Positions 1 to 9,875 are shown, counted from the first letter of the stretch. The stretch is 64,000 bases of DNA from CAZLBC01 sp964557575 (GCA_964557575.1 CAZLBC010000016.1:1-64000), one strand, 5' to 3'. Notes: generated by a model from the sequence alone, not told the origin. Numbers and translations: made by a program.

Positions 1-2
1 AA

Positions 3-1616
3 GCGACGGGAGAACAGGGCACGTCGATCCTCGGCGCGAATGCAACCGGCAGGCCTAAAGCACTGTCTGTTGCGTACACGGTTGAAGGGGTATTCGTTAA
101 CGAAGAGGGGGGAGGGGAAGGTGAGGTCAAAACCTGGAAGGCGGAGTATGATGCTCCAAAATTGATAATAACAAAGGTTCCACAATATGTCTATGCGAAC
201 GCGGGGGATGATGCATATTTCCCGATCAGTTTTACGATACAAAAAGCGGGAGAAAAAGTGAAAATAGGCAAACTGTTGTGGATAGAATTCCATTCATTTG
301 ATAAAGCGGAATACAATGCGATACACACCTTTGCCGCGGGAGACGGATTGGGAAAGGTGGGAAACGGGACCACAAACACCTACACTGCATGGATGCCTGT
401 TAAGAAATTTAAATCCATATCAGTGCCCGAGTCTAAGGGGTACGTCGACGATCATACATGGTTCAGAATGACAATTACTATCGACAGCGCGGATAAAGAC
501 ATAGAGGATCTGACGCTCAAAAGCGAATTCGACAGGTTGAGTTGTTTTAAGCCTGTAGGCGAACGGCCGCCCTACTGCCCCATACTATTCGGAGACACGA
601 ATATTAGGGTTGTGCCATGTCAACCGCCCGAGAAAGGGACGGATGTATCGTGGTCTGCACTTGATACTGCAACCCTTCAAACTGCTATGAATCATGGACC
701 CAAGTGCGCAGCGTTTCATCACAATCCCCCAGAAATCCCTTTGACCAAACAGGCAGATAATTGTCCTGGAGGTTATAAGATCGGCATGTGTAAAGGCCTG
801 CCCTCGAAAAAAAAGGATGCAAAAAGGATCAGGGGTACCCTCACCAAGCTTGAAGGAGATATGACCCTTGGTTACCAGGGCTGGTTTCATGAAAAAAGAG
901 CATATGGAACAACCGTTGGCGGGTATTTTGGCGTATCGTATGGTTTTCACGACGAAGTAAAAGTTTTGACAAAGAAAAAACACGGTATTAACTTATCCAA
1001 GAATACGATGAGTGTTACCGGGGCGTTCGGCGACATTCCCGAGAACCGTGCCGTGTTATTACTCAATGCGAACACAAATGTAGACGGTGACGGCAATGAC
1101 GGCAATCTGATGTTCGATATTGTAACAACGGCCTTTTCAATAGGGGGGGCTTTTGCAACGGGAGGCCTTTCTACAGGGGTCAGTGTCGCTCTAGAATTAG
1201 CGAAATTGGCATATAAAGCAACAAAAGAGTATTCGGCAGGCCTTCCAAAACATGGCGGTGCACTTGCCCGTGGGTGGGGTTGGGCCATAGAAGTGCCGCC
1301 GAAGCATCGATGGGTAGACATGAATGAGGACGGCACGATTACCGAGTCGGAAAATGAAAACAGGCATGGATGCTGGGACGAAAGAAATGATCATGGCGAA
1401 ACTCGATACAATGAACGAAAACGAGTACAATTCAGTGGTGACATCGTTGTTGGTTATACATATAATTTATATACTGCACTCAGTTCCGATTGTGTTTTAT
1501 GGGCCAAGCGCGGGGCAACTTCGGAGGCCAGAGCAACATATGGCTGGGGCAAGGGGAAAGGATTTGCGTCAAACAAGTCCATGAGGGTAATATATAGAGT
1601 GGAAACTTCGGAGTAA
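3..1616 (+). CDS. Unknown, probably extracellular protein with EF-hand-like loop (5' partial)
   Basis: The reading frame is open from base 3 to the stop at 1614-1616, so the gene is cut by the window edge and at least 537 residues are visible. An internal TTG at 162 is not a convincing start because the frame continues upstream without a stop. I do not recognise the family. Near visible residue 439 (bases 1317-1352) there is a DMNEDGTITESE segment that fits the 12-residue EF-hand/dockerin calcium loop D-x-N-x-D-G-x-I-x-x-x-E, and an Asp/Gly-rich DGDGNDGN at about 1084-1107. A short Gly/Ala-rich hydrophobic stretch lies at about 1120-1200. The region is AT-richer than the rest of the window. 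It precedes two further exported proteins on the same strand with short gaps, so they may form one unit. Surface location and calcium binding are inference. Confidence 0.6.
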   Translation, partial: ATGEQGTSILGANATGRPKALSVAYTVEGVFVNEEGGGEGEVKTWKAEYDAPKLIITKVPQYVYANAGDDAYFPISFTIQKAGEKVKIGKLLWIEFHSFDKAEYNAIHTFAAGDGLGKVGNGTTNTYTAWMPVKKFKSISVPESKGYVDDHTWFRMTITIDSADKDIEDLTLKSEFDRLSCFKPVGERPPYCPILFGDTNIRVVPCQPPEKGTDVSWSALDTATLQTAMNHGPKCAAFHHNPPEIPLTKQADNCPGGYKIGMCKGLPSKKKDAKRIRGTLTKLEGDMTLGYQGWFHEKRAYGTTVGGYFGVSYGFHDEVKVLTKKKHGINLSKNTMSVTGAFGDIPENRAVLLLNANTNVDGDGNDGNLMFDIVTTAFSIGGAFATGGLSTGVSVALELAKLAYKATKEYSAGLPKHGGALARGWGWAIEVPPKHRWVDMNEDGTITESENENRHGCWDERNDHGETRYNERKRVQFSGDIVVGYTYNLYTALSSDCVLWAKRGATSEARATYGWGKGKGFASNKSMRVIYRVETSE

Positions 1617-1645
1617 AAGCATCAATGGAGATTTAAGATCATATC

Positions 1646-2782
1646 ATGAGGATACATATTCAAGCAACGGTAGTATTCATACAACTATTTACTTCAGTTT
1701 TTTGGCTCAATACGGCGTGCTGTGCCGCGGACCACGACGACGGAGACGAAAAGCCAAAGGTGGGAAGAGTTGCGATACTGCCTATATTGCCATCCAAAAA
1801 GATAGACCGCATCTCTCATGTTGTAATCTTCCATAAGAATAAGGCAGTAAAGGAGGATTACGTTCATTTTGATGAGCCGACTATCCTTGATAGGGTGCCG
1901 GCAGGGAAGCATAACATTGCTATATTCCCGGTATCATCAGATGTCTCAAACTGCACATACAGCAAAGCTGGATTAACGTATGAGTCATGCATCGAGGTCA
2001 AAGCTGGAGAATTACTAAAAATATATGCGAAAATGAAAATTGTGACACCGAAAGTAATATCGGTCACTATGGTTGATTCGGAAGATACGCCCCTTACACA
2101 TAAAAGAAAAATAGATGGCGAGTTAAAAGATAACAAAGTTTGGCTGAGGAGCAGCAGAAATAACTATATTATAGATAAGGTTCGTTTACTTATCAATCAG
2201 CAAGGCAAAGCCAGCTTTTATGCATTTCCCGGGCGGAAATACCAACTCAGATATGTATGTCGAATCGATCATCGATTTCCCTGGACTGCCAAGATGTCTC
2301 CTGTATATACCATTGCCGATGCCGGCAAACCGATCAAATGGGCGATACATCACAATGCCAAGCTTATAATACGATTCTTCAAAAAAAATAATGGAAACTG
2401 GGATTTGTTTGAGGATTTGCCACGCATCCAAATGATCCCGGTGCTACCACCTGGAAAAGATGTTGAGTATGATACGCCGGCGGACAAAAAGGGGGAAACC
2501 TGTTACTATCGTCCCGGCGGCCTTAATCGAACATCTATGCAGTTATATTCTCAGCACGATTCGCCGGAAAAACGATTCAGGGGTATACTGTATCTCGAAA
2601 AAAAAACCGAATGGTGGAATATGGACTTCTATAATGTCGGAAAGATACGGTTTAAAATGCCTTTGAAATATTATAGACGTGGCTACCGCGTTGTGGGAAA
2701 GAGCGTCTTTGATATAAGCAGTGACGAGGATCAGACTATTGATATCCGAATAGAAAAAGTAGAGGTTCAAAATAATGATTAA
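1646..2782 (+). CDS. Exported protein of unknown function
   Basis: A 378-residue ORF starts at ATG 1646, 30 bases after the previous stop. The N-terminus has a short basic start, a hydrophobic core (VVFIQLFTSVFWL) and an Ala/Cys-rich end around residues 25-28, which fits a Sec signal peptide. The mature part is Lys-rich and contains several beta-strand-like stretches with aromatic residues, e.g. YAFPGRKYQLRYVC, suggestive of a carboxypeptidase-regulatory or Ig-like fold, but no family is recognised. Base composition is AT-rich like its neighbours and unlike the chromosome downstream, consistent with acquisition together with the flanking genes. Function unknown. Confidence 0.6.
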   Translation: MRIHIQATVVFIQLFTSVFWLNTACCAADHDDGDEKPKVGRVAILPILPSKKIDRISHVVIFHKNKAVKEDYVHFDEPTILDRVPAGKHNIAIFPVSSDVSNCTYSKAGLTYESCIEVKAGELLKIYAKMKIVTPKVISVTMVDSEDTPLTHKRKIDGELKDNKVWLRSSRNNYIIDKVRLLINQQGKASFYAFPGRKYQLRYVCRIDHRFPWTAKMSPVYTIADAGKPIKWAIHHNAKLIIRFFKKNNGNWDLFEDLPRIQMIPVLPPGKDVEYDTPADKKGETCYYRPGGLNRTSMQLYSQHDSPEKRFRGILYLEKKTEWWNMDFYNVGKIRFKMPLKYYRRGYRVVGKSVFDISSDEDQTIDIRIEKVEVQNND

Positions 2783-2819
2783 GCGGCATCGCAATATCTA
2801 ATGTCTTTGGAAAAAGAAG

Positions 2820-4904
2820 ATGCAATATACTGCAACGTTACATAGAGAATTGGTTTTATGTGTATGTGCTATAGGTTTAGCGTCTAGCCAAGCTTTTCTG
2901 GCAGCAGAAACTCCAGGCGATAGTATTCAGATATCGGTGCCGTACAAGTCCTTTATCGGTATTGACAAAATTACTAATGAAGGATACAAAGAATTTAAAC
3001 CAACAAGGCTGCTGTTGGAGGCTTTTCTTAAAAAAAATGGTCTCGGCGTCAAGGAAACAATTAATTATTATTCCGACGGCGATTTTCAAATTAAAAACCT
3101 GGTTTCCGGCGAATGCGATATGATCGCATTAAAGGATCATTTAGTGCTTCAGGACCAGTTGATGCTGGAATGGAAACACAAACTAACCGGCTGGAAACCT
3201 GATAAGTTTTATATTGGCCAGAGAAAAGTGGCTGTTTTAGTTAATGCAGCCAATCCCGTTAACATCATTGATTTGAAATCCATACATATGATATTGCTTA
3301 TGTATGACAGGCGACCCTTGATGGATCTGGCTCCGGCAGGTCACAAAGAATTATTTAAAGGCAAAGAATGCTTGTCATGGAAAATGATAGCGGCTTATCT
3401 TGGTAGGGATACAAAGGATTTTACCGGCGAGTATCCTGTTAATGCTTATATATGTACGGAAGATACACCCGCTCATAACATAGTAAAACACATCTGTGCT
3501 AAACTGCCACTGTATTCACCATGGAATTCCAGATCATGGATTGGGATTGGATATGGTAAAAAGGGTTACAAAAGTTATTGTACGTTATGTGAAAATGCTG
3601 AAAAGGTTATTTCCAACGTCAAAAATAACACCAACGCTATAGGCTTCGTTATGGAAAACGAATTGCCCACATCAATGAAGGGCATCAAACTATTGAAAGT
3701 ATCCAGAAGAGGTCCCAAGTCCCCCATATCATTACCGCGTGGATTTGAAATAGATAAAGATTATCCACTCGCTGAAAATTACAGACTTTTACTCAGCCCG
3801 AGCGCTCCTGACTTGGCCAGGAGATTCGGTGAATTCTGCATATCCAAAGCAGGCGCTGAAGTTGTTGAGAAATGCGGTGTCATCACCCCCTGGCATGAAA
3901 AACAACACCACGCCGACCGGCGGGTAAAGGCCATGAAGGCGGGGAAGGGCAAACACATCCGCATGATCGGGGACGCGCTGTTCGCCGAGGCCGCGCAGGA
4001 CCTGGCGGTGGCCTACGTACGGGCGAAAAAGCCGATTCAACTGCACTACGTGCCGCATGAGCCCGGTATAGACGCCGGTTACGTCCGGCGCTTCGTCACT
4101 GCCGCGAAACGGAAGCCGGACTACCGGATGCCGCTGTTTCTCTGCCGCGGACCGCTTGCCCCCGGCGGCGAAAAGGACCTTCCCGGCCTGAAGCAGTACC
4201 GGCTCGCGGCCGACGCGCCGGTCGTGGTGGTCAACGCGGCCAACGATATTCCATCCCTGACCCCCGACGCGGTGGCGAAGATATTCACCGGCCGGGTCAC
4301 CCGATGGGGCGCGGTATCGGCTTCAACAGGCCGCATCGCCGCCTGCGTACTGAAAAAGGATTCCGCCGTCGGCCGGTATGTCAGCCGGCACCGGGTCGGC
4401 GGCATCCCGCCCGCGATTCATCGTTGCGGTGACCGCCGGGCACTCTTCGGGCGTATTGCCTCCGACGTGAAGGCGATTGGCCTGGTCGGCGCCGCGCACC
4501 TGGCCGGCGGCCGGGACCGCCTGCCCGGGGGCGTGCGGGTCGTGCCGATGGCGGGCCGGGAGGGGCCGGTGATGCCGGGCGGGAAGACCATTATGTCGGG
4601 GGCCTACCCGCTGTCGGCGGGGATGCATGCGTGTGTCGCCGGGGATGTCGGCGAAGCCGCCGCGGACCTCGTGGCGTTTTTGCGATCCAGGGATGCGCAG
4701 GCGGCCTTCGAGGCGTGCGGAATGATCACCGCTGCGAGCCGGCTGTCTATTCCCGGTGACGGCGATGCCGCGGCGCCGGACATGCCGGCCGGCGACGGTG
4801 CCGTCCGGGAGCAAGGCGAATCGGGGCAGGATACGAAAAGAGAAGAACAGAAAATACCCGAACCTGTGGAGGGTGACGGCGTCGGGGGCCTGCCGTTCGA
4901 TTAG
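2820..4904 (+). CDS. Tandem PstS-like periplasmic binding protein
   Basis: A 694-residue protein with an N-terminal signal peptide (hydrophobic VLCVCAIGLASSQAFLAAE) and two halves that both resemble PBP-like_2 (PstS-type) phosphate-binding domains, about residues 30-360 and 375-645. Both halves carry a VNAANP/VNAAND strand, a rule-like segment (DLKSIHMILL; TPDAVAKIFTGRVTRWG) and end in a similar CGVITP/CGMITA motif. The second half is followed by an acidic linker. The odd point is composition: the first half is AT-rich and the second strongly GC-rich, with the change near base 3895, the inter-domain boundary. This suggests a fusion of a foreign domain to a resident one. Phosphate or another oxyanion is the likely ligand; no pstCAB genes are adjacent, so a sensory or scavenging role is possible. 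No Pho-box-like array was seen directly upstream. Confidence 0.65.
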   Translation: MQYTATLHRELVLCVCAIGLASSQAFLAAETPGDSIQISVPYKSFIGIDKITNEGYKEFKPTRLLLEAFLKKNGLGVKETINYYSDGDFQIKNLVSGECDMIALKDHLVLQDQLMLEWKHKLTGWKPDKFYIGQRKVAVLVNAANPVNIIDLKSIHMILLMYDRRPLMDLAPAGHKELFKGKECLSWKMIAAYLGRDTKDFTGEYPVNAYICTEDTPAHNIVKHICAKLPLYSPWNSRSWIGIGYGKKGYKSYCTLCENAEKVISNVKNNTNAIGFVMENELPTSMKGIKLLKVSRRGPKSPISLPRGFEIDKDYPLAENYRLLLSPSAPDLARRFGEFCISKAGAEVVEKCGVITPWHEKQHHADRRVKAMKAGKGKHIRMIGDALFAEAAQDLAVAYVRAKKPIQLHYVPHEPGIDAGYVRRFVTAAKRKPDYRMPLFLCRGPLAPGGEKDLPGLKQYRLAADAPVVVVNAANDIPSLTPDAVAKIFTGRVTRWGAVSASTGRIAACVLKKDSAVGRYVSRHRVGGIPPAIHRCGDRRALFGRIASDVKAIGLVGAAHLAGGRDRLPGGVRVVPMAGREGPVMPGGKTIMSGAYPLSAGMHACVAGDVGEAAADLVAFLRSRDAQAAFEACGMITAASRLSIPGDGDAAAPDMPAGDGAVREQGESGQDTKREEQKIPEPVEGDGVGGLPFD

Positions 4905-4998
4905 GCGTGGATTTTGGCGGGGAATCGCGATAGGGTAGTTTCGTCGGAACCGCATCTGTTCCTTATCGCGCAGCGACGGACGATTCCCGGGTGTTTCC

Positions 4999-7224
4999 AT
5001 GAACGACGACCGCCACACGCCCGAACTGATGGCCCCGGCCGGGGACATGAACGCGGCGATGGCCGCCTTCGACGCCGGCGCGGACGCGGTGTACGCGGGA
5101 CTGCCCGCCTTCAACGCACGGCAGCGGGCGGTGAATTTCGAACCGCCACAGCTTGCGGGACTCGCGGCCTGGGCGCGGCAGCACGGCCGAAAGGTCTACG
5201 TGACATTCAACACGCTGATCAAGGAAACCGAGCTGGCCGCGGCCGCCGATGTCCTTGGCCAGATCGACAACATCTGTCCGCACGCCGTGATCGTCCAGGA
5301 CCTCGGGGCGATGCGGATCATGCGGCACTTTTTCCCGCACATCCCGGTCCACGCCTCCACGCAGGCCGGGTGCCACAACAGTGCCGGTGTCGAAATGCTG
5401 AGTGCCCTGGGGGCGAAACGGGTGATCCTCGAGCGGCAGGTGACGCTCGACGAACTGGCCGCCATTCGGCGCCGCACGTCTCTGGAACTGGAGGTCTTCG
5501 TCCACGGCGCGCTGTGCTGCAGCCTCTCGGGCAGGTGCCTGCTGTCGTCGTGGATGGGCGGCTGGAGCGGCAACCGGGGCCGGTGCAAGCAGCCCTGCCG
5601 CCGGCGGTTCTTCGCGGAGGGGGGCAACGGTTTTTTCTTTTCCACGCGGGATCTCTATGCGCTGGACGTGCTGGATCGCCTCGCGGCGATGGGGATCGAC
5701 GCCCTGAAAATCGAGGGGCGGCTGCGGGAGCCGGCATACGTCGCCGGAACCGTGCGGGCCTGCCGCATGGTCCTGGACGCGGCGACCGGTGAGCGGGAGG
5801 CGGCGATCCGGGAGGCGCGGGGGTTGCTCGGCCGCACGGGGGGCAGGAAGTGGTCGCCGGGGTTCCGGCGGCGGGAGGATTTCGCGACGGTGGTCGATCA
5901 CCGCGTGCCCGGCGGATCCGGCGCGTTGTGCGGGAAGGTTCAGCGGGTCGCGTCCAACGGGTTTTATATTCGTCCGTCGCGGGCGATCCGCGCGGGCGAC
6001 ACGATACGCCTGCAGCCGCCGTCGGCGGAGGCCGGTCCGTCCCTGGTGGTGACGATGATTTCGGCCGACGGCGGCACGCGACTGGCGCGGCTGCCGAAAT
6101 CGACCCGCGGTTTTATACACTGCGACAAGGACGTGGAACCCGGCAGCGCGGTCTATATCACCGCCCGCAAATCGGGGGATTACGCGGAACGGGCCGCCGC
6201 TGTTCCGGCGGTGGCGAAGACGCTCGCCCTCGACGTGGCGGTGGACGCCGGGGGGATCGCCGTCCGACTGCTGAACGTTCCCGGGGCACTGTCCTGGAGA
6301 AAAGACATGGCGATACCGCCGGCCCGGAAGGTATCACTGTCGCCGGAGAAGGTCGCGAAGGAATTCAGGAAAATCGTCGCGGGAGACCGGCGGGCGGCGG
6401 CGGTGGCGGTGGCTGTGGGGGAGGGACTGTTTCTGCAGGACAAGCTGCTCAGGCAGGCGCGACAGGCATACGCCGCCTGGCTGAAGGAGCAGGGGGTCTT
6501 CGGCGACGGGAACCTCGATTCGCCCGGCCGGATCGCGCTGCTGGATGACCTGGAACGCCCGGAGAAGGACGAGCATCGGTCCGGCGAGATTCAGCGGACC
6601 GTCAGAAGGAACGGCGGTTCCGACGGACACGGCTCCGGCGCGGTGACGGCCGTGGACATGGCGTCAGATGTCGCCGGCGCGGACGAAGTCATACTGCCGG
6701 CGTTCTGCGCGGAGCCGGACGGTGCGGGTATGACGGACCGGGTCCGGGAACTGCGCGATGCCGGTGTTACGCGGTTCCGCATGACGTCCCTCTGGCAGTT
6801 CGGCCTCTTTACCGGGCGCTGCCGGGAGCGCGTGCGGATCGCGGCGTCGTTTCCCCTCCCGGCGTGCAACCGCTACGCGGTGCGGGAACTGCTGGAGCTC
6901 GGCGCGGAGAAGGTCATGCTCTGGCCCGAGCTGGACCGGGCGGCCTTTGCGTCGCTCGCCCGGCGCTTCGGCGGGACGGTCGAGGTGTTCACGTCGGGCA
7001 GGCTGCCCCTGCTGGCCACCCGGGCGGCACTGGCCGTTGCCGGGCAGATCGCGGGGGGGCGGGGACAGAAATTCACCGTGGCGCGGGAAGGAGACCTGGC
7101 GCTGCTGTACCCGGAAACGGCCCTGTCGATACCGCCGCAGCCCGGCGCGGCGGTCTACCGGGACGCAACCGGTCCGGCGGCGGCGGGGAGTTCCGACTTC
7201 AATTACGGCCGGGAGTGGCTGTGA
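4999..7224 (+). CDS. Peptidase U32 family protein (RlhA/YhbU-like)
   Basis: The 741-residue product opens with the U32 signature start PELMAPAGDMNAAMAAFDAGADAVY and has the U32 block at residues 165-184 (E-V-F-V-H-G-A-L-C...SGRC). Cysteines at this block and in GRCKQPCRR (about residues 193-201) are those that bind Fe-S in this family. The C-terminal half has a second, diverged barrel-like part (DUF3656-type) with DAGVTRFRMTSLWQFGLF. Family members are annotated as collagenase-like proteases, but characterised ones act with RNA modification (RlhA, 23S C2501 hydroxylation) or ubiquinone synthesis, so RNA modification is the better guess. It starts at ATG 4999. It stands alone between the PstS-like gene and a Pho-box-like array. 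Confidence 0.85.
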   Translation: MNDDRHTPELMAPAGDMNAAMAAFDAGADAVYAGLPAFNARQRAVNFEPPQLAGLAAWARQHGRKVYVTFNTLIKETELAAAADVLGQIDNICPHAVIVQDLGAMRIMRHFFPHIPVHASTQAGCHNSAGVEMLSALGAKRVILERQVTLDELAAIRRRTSLELEVFVHGALCCSLSGRCLLSSWMGGWSGNRGRCKQPCRRRFFAEGGNGFFFSTRDLYALDVLDRLAAMGIDALKIEGRLREPAYVAGTVRACRMVLDAATGEREAAIREARGLLGRTGGRKWSPGFRRREDFATVVDHRVPGGSGALCGKVQRVASNGFYIRPSRAIRAGDTIRLQPPSAEAGPSLVVTMISADGGTRLARLPKSTRGFIHCDKDVEPGSAVYITARKSGDYAERAAAVPAVAKTLALDVAVDAGGIAVRLLNVPGALSWRKDMAIPPARKVSLSPEKVAKEFRKIVAGDRRAAAVAVAVGEGLFLQDKLLRQARQAYAAWLKEQGVFGDGNLDSPGRIALLDDLERPEKDEHRSGEIQRTVRRNGGSDGHGSGAVTAVDMASDVAGADEVILPAFCAEPDGAGMTDRVRELRDAGVTRFRMTSLWQFGLFTGRCRERVRIAASFPLPACNRYAVRELLELGAEKVMLWPELDRAAFASLARRFGGTVEVFTSGRLPLLATRAALAVAGQIAGGRGQKFTVAREGDLALLYPETALSIPPQPGAAVYRDATGPAAAGSSDFNYGREWL

Positions 7225-7250
7225 AGCGGGGTTTTCGGTCAACCTTAAGA

Positions 7251-7283
7251 TTAACCCAACCTTAAATAATACTTAGCTTTATA
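7251..7283 (+). promoter_or_regulatory. Pho-box-like array (three 11-bp units)
   Basis: Units ATTAACCCAAC (7251), CTTAAATAATA (7262) and CTTAGCTTTAT (7273) follow each other with an exact 11-bp period; one more TTAA lies at 7245. The layout matches OmpR-family PhoB/SphR boxes (7-bp half-site plus 4-bp spacer, consensus near CTTAACC in cyanobacteria). It sits about 90 bases upstream of the PHP-GT4 gene, and the same pattern recurs before three other units in the next 10 kb. Regulator identity is inferred. Confidence 0.6.
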
Positions 7284-7368
7284 CAAACAGGGGCACCGTA
7301 CCATCACCCGTGGCGGAAGGACCGCATCTGGGAAGATGGAACTTCCGGCGACGGAAAAAGGAGAACTC

Positions 7369-9801
7369 ATGTGTAAAGCGGACCTGCATGTACACTCATC
7401 GTATTCCAAGCATCCATCGGAATGGTTTCTGCAGCGGATCGGGACCAGGGAATCGTACACGGACGTCGATACCGCATACCGCTTGGCGAAAAGCCGGGGC
7501 ATGGATTTTGTCACCCTGACCGATCACAACACGATAGACGGCGCCCTCCTGCTGAAGGAAAACTACCCGGAGGATACGTTCATCAGCATGGAAGCCACGA
7601 CCTACTTTCCCGAGGACGGCTGCAAGATCCACGTCCTGGTCTACGATATCGACGAGCGTCAGGCCCGTGAGATAAACGAGCAGCGGAACGATATCTACCG
7701 TCTGCGCGACTATCTGAAGACGAACGACATCGTGCATTCCGTCGCGCACGCCACGTACAGCGTGAACGACCGGCTGACCGTCGAGCATCTGGAAAAACTG
7801 GTCCTCCTCTTCGACGTTTTCGAGGCGATCAACGGCGGGCGACACGGCGCGTCGAACCGTGCCTGGGCCGGTTTTCTCAAGGCGATAACGCCGAAGGTGA
7901 TCTCAACCCTGTATTCGAAACACCGTATAGAACCCTTCGGCGATACCCCGTGGATCAAGGGGGTCACGGGCGGTTCCGACGACCACGCCGGCCTGTACAT
8001 CGGAAAGACCTACACCGAACACGACGGTTCTTCACTGCGGGATTTTCTCAACGCGGTTGCGAAGGGGACGTCACGGGCCGGGGGGATGCACAGCGATCAT
8101 AATTCGTTCGTCATGGCTATCTACAAGGTCGCGTACGAATTTTCAAAAGACCGGGGCTCGCATACCAACGGCGGATTCTGGAACCTCATCAACAGCGCGC
8201 TGTTCGGCGAACGGACATCGGGCTTCAAGTCGTGGCTGACCCGGCAGCGAATCAGGAAGAACGCCGACAACACCTCGTTCCTGCGATTTTACGAGTCGCT
8301 TACGAGCAGCCGCTTCCGGGGCGATGACGAAAACGGCGGCGATAACGTCGACCGGTTATGCGGGGAACTGTCCCGGCTCGCCGACGATTACTTCGGGATG
8401 ATCCTGCAGTCCCTGGAGAGGGACCTGAAGCAGGGGGAAACGGGGAGGCTGATCAAGAGCATCTCGGCCGCCTTCCCGGCATTGTTCCTCTCGGCACCGT
8501 TTTTCTCAACAATCAAGTACCAGAGCAAAAACAGGGATCTCGTTGCCGACCTGTACAAGTCGGTCGACATTGCCGAGACGCCGCGGGAGAAAAAGGTGCT
8601 GTGGCTGTCGGATACGGTGGCGGAACTGAACGGCGTCGCGGTGACCATGCGAAACATGGCCTGGGTCGCGCACCGCAGCGAGCGGGCGATGAAACTGGTG
8701 ACGACCCTGCCGGAAGACGAATTCCAAAAACTCGACCTTCCCCCGAACGTCATAAACATCCCGTGCATATACGACCTCACGCCCGATTTCTACTCGGCGT
8801 TTACGCTGCGGGCCCCGTCCGTGCTGGGCGGTCTCGACCTGATAGCGCGGGAATATCCCGACGAGTTGATCATCTCGACGCCGGGTCCCGTCGGCGTCCT
8901 GGGGTTGATCATGGGAAAACTGATGGGTATCAGGTGTACGGGTGTGTACCACACCGACCTGACGAAACAGTCGCAGTTATTTATCGGCGATCCGTGGGTC
9001 GCCAACGTCATCGAGGGATACACCAGGTGGTTTTATTCCAACATGGACGAACTGCGGGTACCGACAAACCGGTACATGCGGATGCTGAGCGGCCGCGGGC
9101 TGGAAATCAAGCGCATGCGGCTGTTCCGGCGGGGAATCGATCCCGGCTTCGTCGTGGACGATCCGGAGAAGAGAAACCACATACGAAAGCAGCTTGGCCT
9201 GAAAGACGGCACGACGCTGATGTTCTCGGGCCGGCTCGGCAAGGAAAAGAACCTCGATATGTTGAAACGCGTCTACGACCGGATCGCCGAGTTGCGCGGC
9301 AGCGTCAACCTCCTCGTGGCGGGGGACGGTCCCGAGTACGACGACCTGGTTGCCTGGGCGGACAACCGACCCCGGATTTTCCTGCCGGGGCGACTCGACC
9401 GCAGCGAACTGTCCCACTACTACACGCTCTCCGACGTCTTCGTCTTTCCGAGCACCACCGACACGTTCGGCATGGTCGTGCTCGAAGCGCAGGCCTGCGG
9501 CCTGCCGGCAGTGGTGTCCGACGAGGGGGGGCCGCAGGAAATCGTCAGGGACGGCAAAACCGGCTACGTCGTCGCGGCGGACCATCTCGACGGATGGGTC
9601 GAGAAAATTCTGGAGCTTATAGATCTCAAAGAATCACGGGCTCACGAGTACGAACGGATGCGGAAGGCGATCAGCCGCCTGTTCGGCGCGCGGCACGGGT
9701 GGGAACATATCCTGGCCGAGCTCATCGGTCCCAAGCCGACGGAATCGCAGCGCGAGATGATCGACATCCCGCGCGAGCATCGAACGCCCGCGCTGGTGTG
9801 A
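7369..9801 (+). CDS. PHP-domain phosphoesterase fused to GT4 glycosyltransferase
   Basis: An 810-residue bifunctional protein. Start chosen at ATG 7369 because AAAAAGGAGA ends five bases upstream; an in-frame ATG at 7336 lacks such a site. Residues 1 to about 290 form a PHP metal-dependent phosphoesterase: ADLHVHSSYS (H7, H9), TLTDHN (D52, H53), E75, H88, H127 and GGSDDHAG (D204/D205, H206). Residues about 430-780 are a GT-B family 4 transferase with MFSGRLGKEKN, AGDGPEYDDL and the donor-site segment DTFGMVVLEAQACGLP near residue 695. That segment resembles GT4 enzymes making glycolipids such as SqdX, DgdA or MgtA types. A Pho-box-like array lies upstream. I infer a role in phosphate-starvation envelope or lipid remodelling: one domain removes a phosphate group and the other adds sugar. 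Substrates cannot be read from the sequence. Confidence 0.85.
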   Translation: MCKADLHVHSSYSKHPSEWFLQRIGTRESYTDVDTAYRLAKSRGMDFVTLTDHNTIDGALLLKENYPEDTFISMEATTYFPEDGCKIHVLVYDIDERQAREINEQRNDIYRLRDYLKTNDIVHSVAHATYSVNDRLTVEHLEKLVLLFDVFEAINGGRHGASNRAWAGFLKAITPKVISTLYSKHRIEPFGDTPWIKGVTGGSDDHAGLYIGKTYTEHDGSSLRDFLNAVAKGTSRAGGMHSDHNSFVMAIYKVAYEFSKDRGSHTNGGFWNLINSALFGERTSGFKSWLTRQRIRKNADNTSFLRFYESLTSSRFRGDDENGGDNVDRLCGELSRLADDYFGMILQSLERDLKQGETGRLIKSISAAFPALFLSAPFFSTIKYQSKNRDLVADLYKSVDIAETPREKKVLWLSDTVAELNGVAVTMRNMAWVAHRSERAMKLVTTLPEDEFQKLDLPPNVINIPCIYDLTPDFYSAFTLRAPSVLGGLDLIAREYPDELIISTPGPVGVLGLIMGKLMGIRCTGVYHTDLTKQSQLFIGDPWVANVIEGYTRWFYSNMDELRVPTNRYMRMLSGRGLEIKRMRLFRRGIDPGFVVDDPEKRNHIRKQLGLKDGTTLMFSGRLGKEKNLDMLKRVYDRIAELRGSVNLLVAGDGPEYDDLVAWADNRPRIFLPGRLDRSELSHYYTLSDVFVFPSTTDTFGMVVLEAQACGLPAVVSDEGGPQEIVRDGKTGYVVAADHLDGWVEKILELIDLKESRAHEYERMRKAISRLFGARHGWEHILAELIGPKPTESQREMIDIPREHRTPALV

Positions 9802-9875
9802 ATCCGCCGCCGGTCACGCGCGACATTGCCCGGTGACGGCGATCCCCGCATCAGTACTTCCACGAGGTCGAACAC

